Shown here piece by piece: positions 23,881 through 25,276 of a DNA stretch of 25,276 nt (position 1 is its first letter; every line of letters begins with the position of its first letter). The notes under the pieces are model-generated. The model was not told the DNA's origin. It saw only the letters and a program-made list of their open reading frames with translations, and ran no database searches. Source of the DNA: CAYOVG01 sp964407285 (lineage in GTDB: Bacteria; Desulfobacterota; Syntrophobacteria; Syntrophobacterales; Syntrophobacteraceae); the NCBI GenBank assembly GCA_964407285.1, contig CAYOVG010000051.1, positions 1 through 25,276 on the forward strand, given 5' to 3'. The translations under genes were made by a program, and so were the position numbers.

Positions 23881-25276
23881 TTATCTGCGTTCGTCCGCGC
23901 CGATATCCGGGGCCGGGCCCATGGGCCTCCGTTGGTTGTCGAAGTCCACCCGCAACTCGGAAATTCTGCCGACGAACCCACCTGCGTTCACCGCCGCGGA
24001 GTTGCTCTGCAGATGGTAATCGGCATAAGGAAGCAGCGTGGCCGGGTCCCAAAGAGTCAACGGCCCGAAGCGGACGTCGATGAAGTTTCCGCCTTCGTCC
24101 ACCGCGGCGCTGGTTAGAGGTGTCGCATCTTCAGGTATGATGCTCAGAGATCCGTTATTATTGAAAAGCGGAGATACGAACCGCGTGAAGTCGGGGCCGC
24201 CGTCGGCGCTCGTTATGCAGTCGGAGCACCGCAGCCCCCCGAGCGACGCCGGTATCACCGCAAGGTCCCAGTACGCCGGCGTCCGGGGGAACAGGGTCCC
24301 CACTCCGCCTGCGCCCAGCCCCCAGTAGAAGGACCGGTTCTCCCATACGATATTGTTCCGCATTTCCGGGTTGGAGTACGTCTGCGATCCGCCGAGCGCC
24401 GCAACCAGCTCGGGGCTGTGCTCCCTGGCTACGATTCCGGCAGGCTGGGGTTGGCTGAGCTGGGTCGCGCCGGCCGCCGGATTCGTATCTATCAGGTCAC
24501 CCGCCGTGGCGGTGCTGTCGTTGCGGACCACGGTATTATGCATAATCCTGACCCGTGCGGCGTCCTTCATCGAAATGCCGCCGCCCGCTATCCCCGCCAC
24601 ATTGTTTTCGATCATGTTGTTGGTGATCAGAATGCTGTGCCACAGTTCCGGGTCATTGCCGACAACGTCAAGGCCGTTCACGAGGAACAGCTCGATTCCT
24701 CCTCCATCGCCGGCCCCGGCCAGGTTGCCGTGGATCAGGTTCCCGTCTATCGTTACGGAGCCCGCGCCCGGCGTCAATCCCGCCGCCGCTTCGTAACCCT
24801 CGACGGCAATTCCGCCCGCGGCAGGTCTGGTCGTCGGCAGTTGGTTGAAAGTCTGGTTGAAGATGATCGTGTTGCCGGCAATCAACCCACCGTCGCTAAG
24901 CCCCTGGTGGCCGATGCCGCCGCCCGCGCCCTTGCTGAAGTTGCCGCAAATCCAGCAATCGGAGACCACATAGTTGTCGCTTCCGGTGTACAAGGAGATT
25001 CCACCGCCGGCTCCCGAATCCCGACTGCCGTTTTCTCTTATGATGTTGTGATGGACATTCAAGAAGTCGTTCCCTGCATCCACGGGAACATCCCCGGCAA
25101 GGAGGTCCGGATGGCCGACGGTTATGCCGCCTCCATTGATGCCCGCATTGTTCATCACACGATTGTTGCTGATCTCCAGGTAGCGAGCATAACCGTTGAC
25201 ATAGATGCCGCCCCCGATATCGCCGCCCTGTACCGTGAAGCCGTCAATGCGCGCATTGGGAGATTCGACGAACGCC
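23881..25276 (-). CDS. Right-handed parallel beta-helix repeat protein, N-terminus outside window
   Basis: The frame is open to the right edge of the window, so the start is missing; at least 464 codons are present. The sequence is a run of short repeats rich in Gly and Asn, such as NNAGINGGGITVG, GGGISLYTG, GGGIGHQG, GGGIELF and GGGISMKD, alternating with HNIIREN, GNTIIFN, GNLIHGN, TNNMIEN and HNTVVRND. This is the pattern of right-handed parallel beta-helix (pectate-lyase/NosD-like) repeats. The C-terminus INVDFDNQRRPMGP-type segment (LRVDFDNQRRPMGPAPDIGADE) is the usual ending of secreted bacterial beta-helix proteins. No catalytic residues are identifiable. It lies 75 bases upstream of the first oxidase gene, in the same direction, and is likely part of that operon and exported. 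Confidence 0.85.
   Translation of the reverse strand, partial: AFVESPNARIDGFTVQGGDIGGGIYVNGYARYLEISNNRVMNNAGINGGGITVGHPDLLAGDVPVDAGNDFLNVHHNIIRENGSRDSGAGGGISLYTGSDNYVVSDCWICGNFSKGAGGGIGHQGLSDGGLIAGNTIIFNQTFNQLPTTRPAAGGIAVEGYEAAAGLTPGAGSVTIDGNLIHGNLAGAGDGGGIELFLVNGLDVVGNDPELWHSILITNNMIENNVAGIAGGGISMKDAARVRIMHNTVVRNDSTATAGDLIDTNPAAGATQLSQPQPAGIVAREHSPELVAALGGSQTYSNPEMRNNIVWENRSFYWGLGAGGVGTLFPRTPAYWDLAVIPASLGGLRCSDCITSADGGPDFTRFVSPLFNNNGSLSIIPEDATPLTSAAVDEGGNFIDVRFGPLTLWDPATLLPYADYHLQSNSAAVNAGGFVGRISELRVDFDNQRRPMGPAPDIGADERR

Overview
The window looks like part of the chromosome of a GC-rich Gram-negative anaerobe, most likely a deltaproteobacterium (Desulfobacterota, Syntrophobacter/Geobacter-like). 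This rests on the order proB-proA-nadD-rsfS, a DHH/CBS protein of the type fused to CCA transferases in that group, Sec-exported multicopper-oxidase-like proteins, an RND metal pump with its adaptor, and strong GGAGG ribosome sites. The assignment is inference; there is no rRNA or other taxonomic marker.

Left part (1-11030), mostly housekeeping. A dispersed inverted repeat (93-170) precedes a DUF72/YecE-like gene and a small PC4-like ssDNA-binding protein. A 667-base non-coding stretch then leads, through a probable promoter and a leader of about 150 nt, to a cold-shock protein with a clear intrinsic terminator. Convergent to it is a DHH-DHHA1-CBS-CBS protein that lacks the nucleotidyltransferase half. 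On the plus strand follows a likely operon: proB, proA, nadD, a 131-bp palindromic repeat, rsfS, a BepA-like M48 metalloprotease with TPRs, and mutY. The mutY frame has no ATG/GTG/TTG upstream of its essential N-terminus and carries a nearly intact Nudix box.

Middle part (11089-19940), minus strand, metal efflux and membrane redox. In transcription order: a secreted 151-aa protein of unknown function, a 100-aa anchored protein, an FtsX/MacB-type ABC permease, a 55-codon remnant of its ABC ATPase (signature motif and C-terminal tail survive; Walker A and Walker B are gone), an 8-9 TM protein with SCC and CPFC cysteine motifs, a CusB-like adaptor with an N-terminal metal-binding domain and a His/Met-rich tail, and an oversized (1308 aa) CusA-type RND pump. 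No outer-membrane channel gene lies in the window.

Right part (20167-25276), minus strand: a tight operon of a right-handed beta-helix protein (5' end outside the window) and three paralogous exported cupredoxin-type proteins. No single one has a complete multicopper oxidase site. The first carries HxxHxHG and HCH with a type 1 Cys; the second carries HPFHYHG and HSH with Ser in place of Cys; the third has lost almost all ligands. Together the first two supply the full histidine set, suggesting a split, heteromeric multicopper oxidase on the cell surface or in the periplasm, next to a copper-type efflux system. This is the most interesting part of the window.
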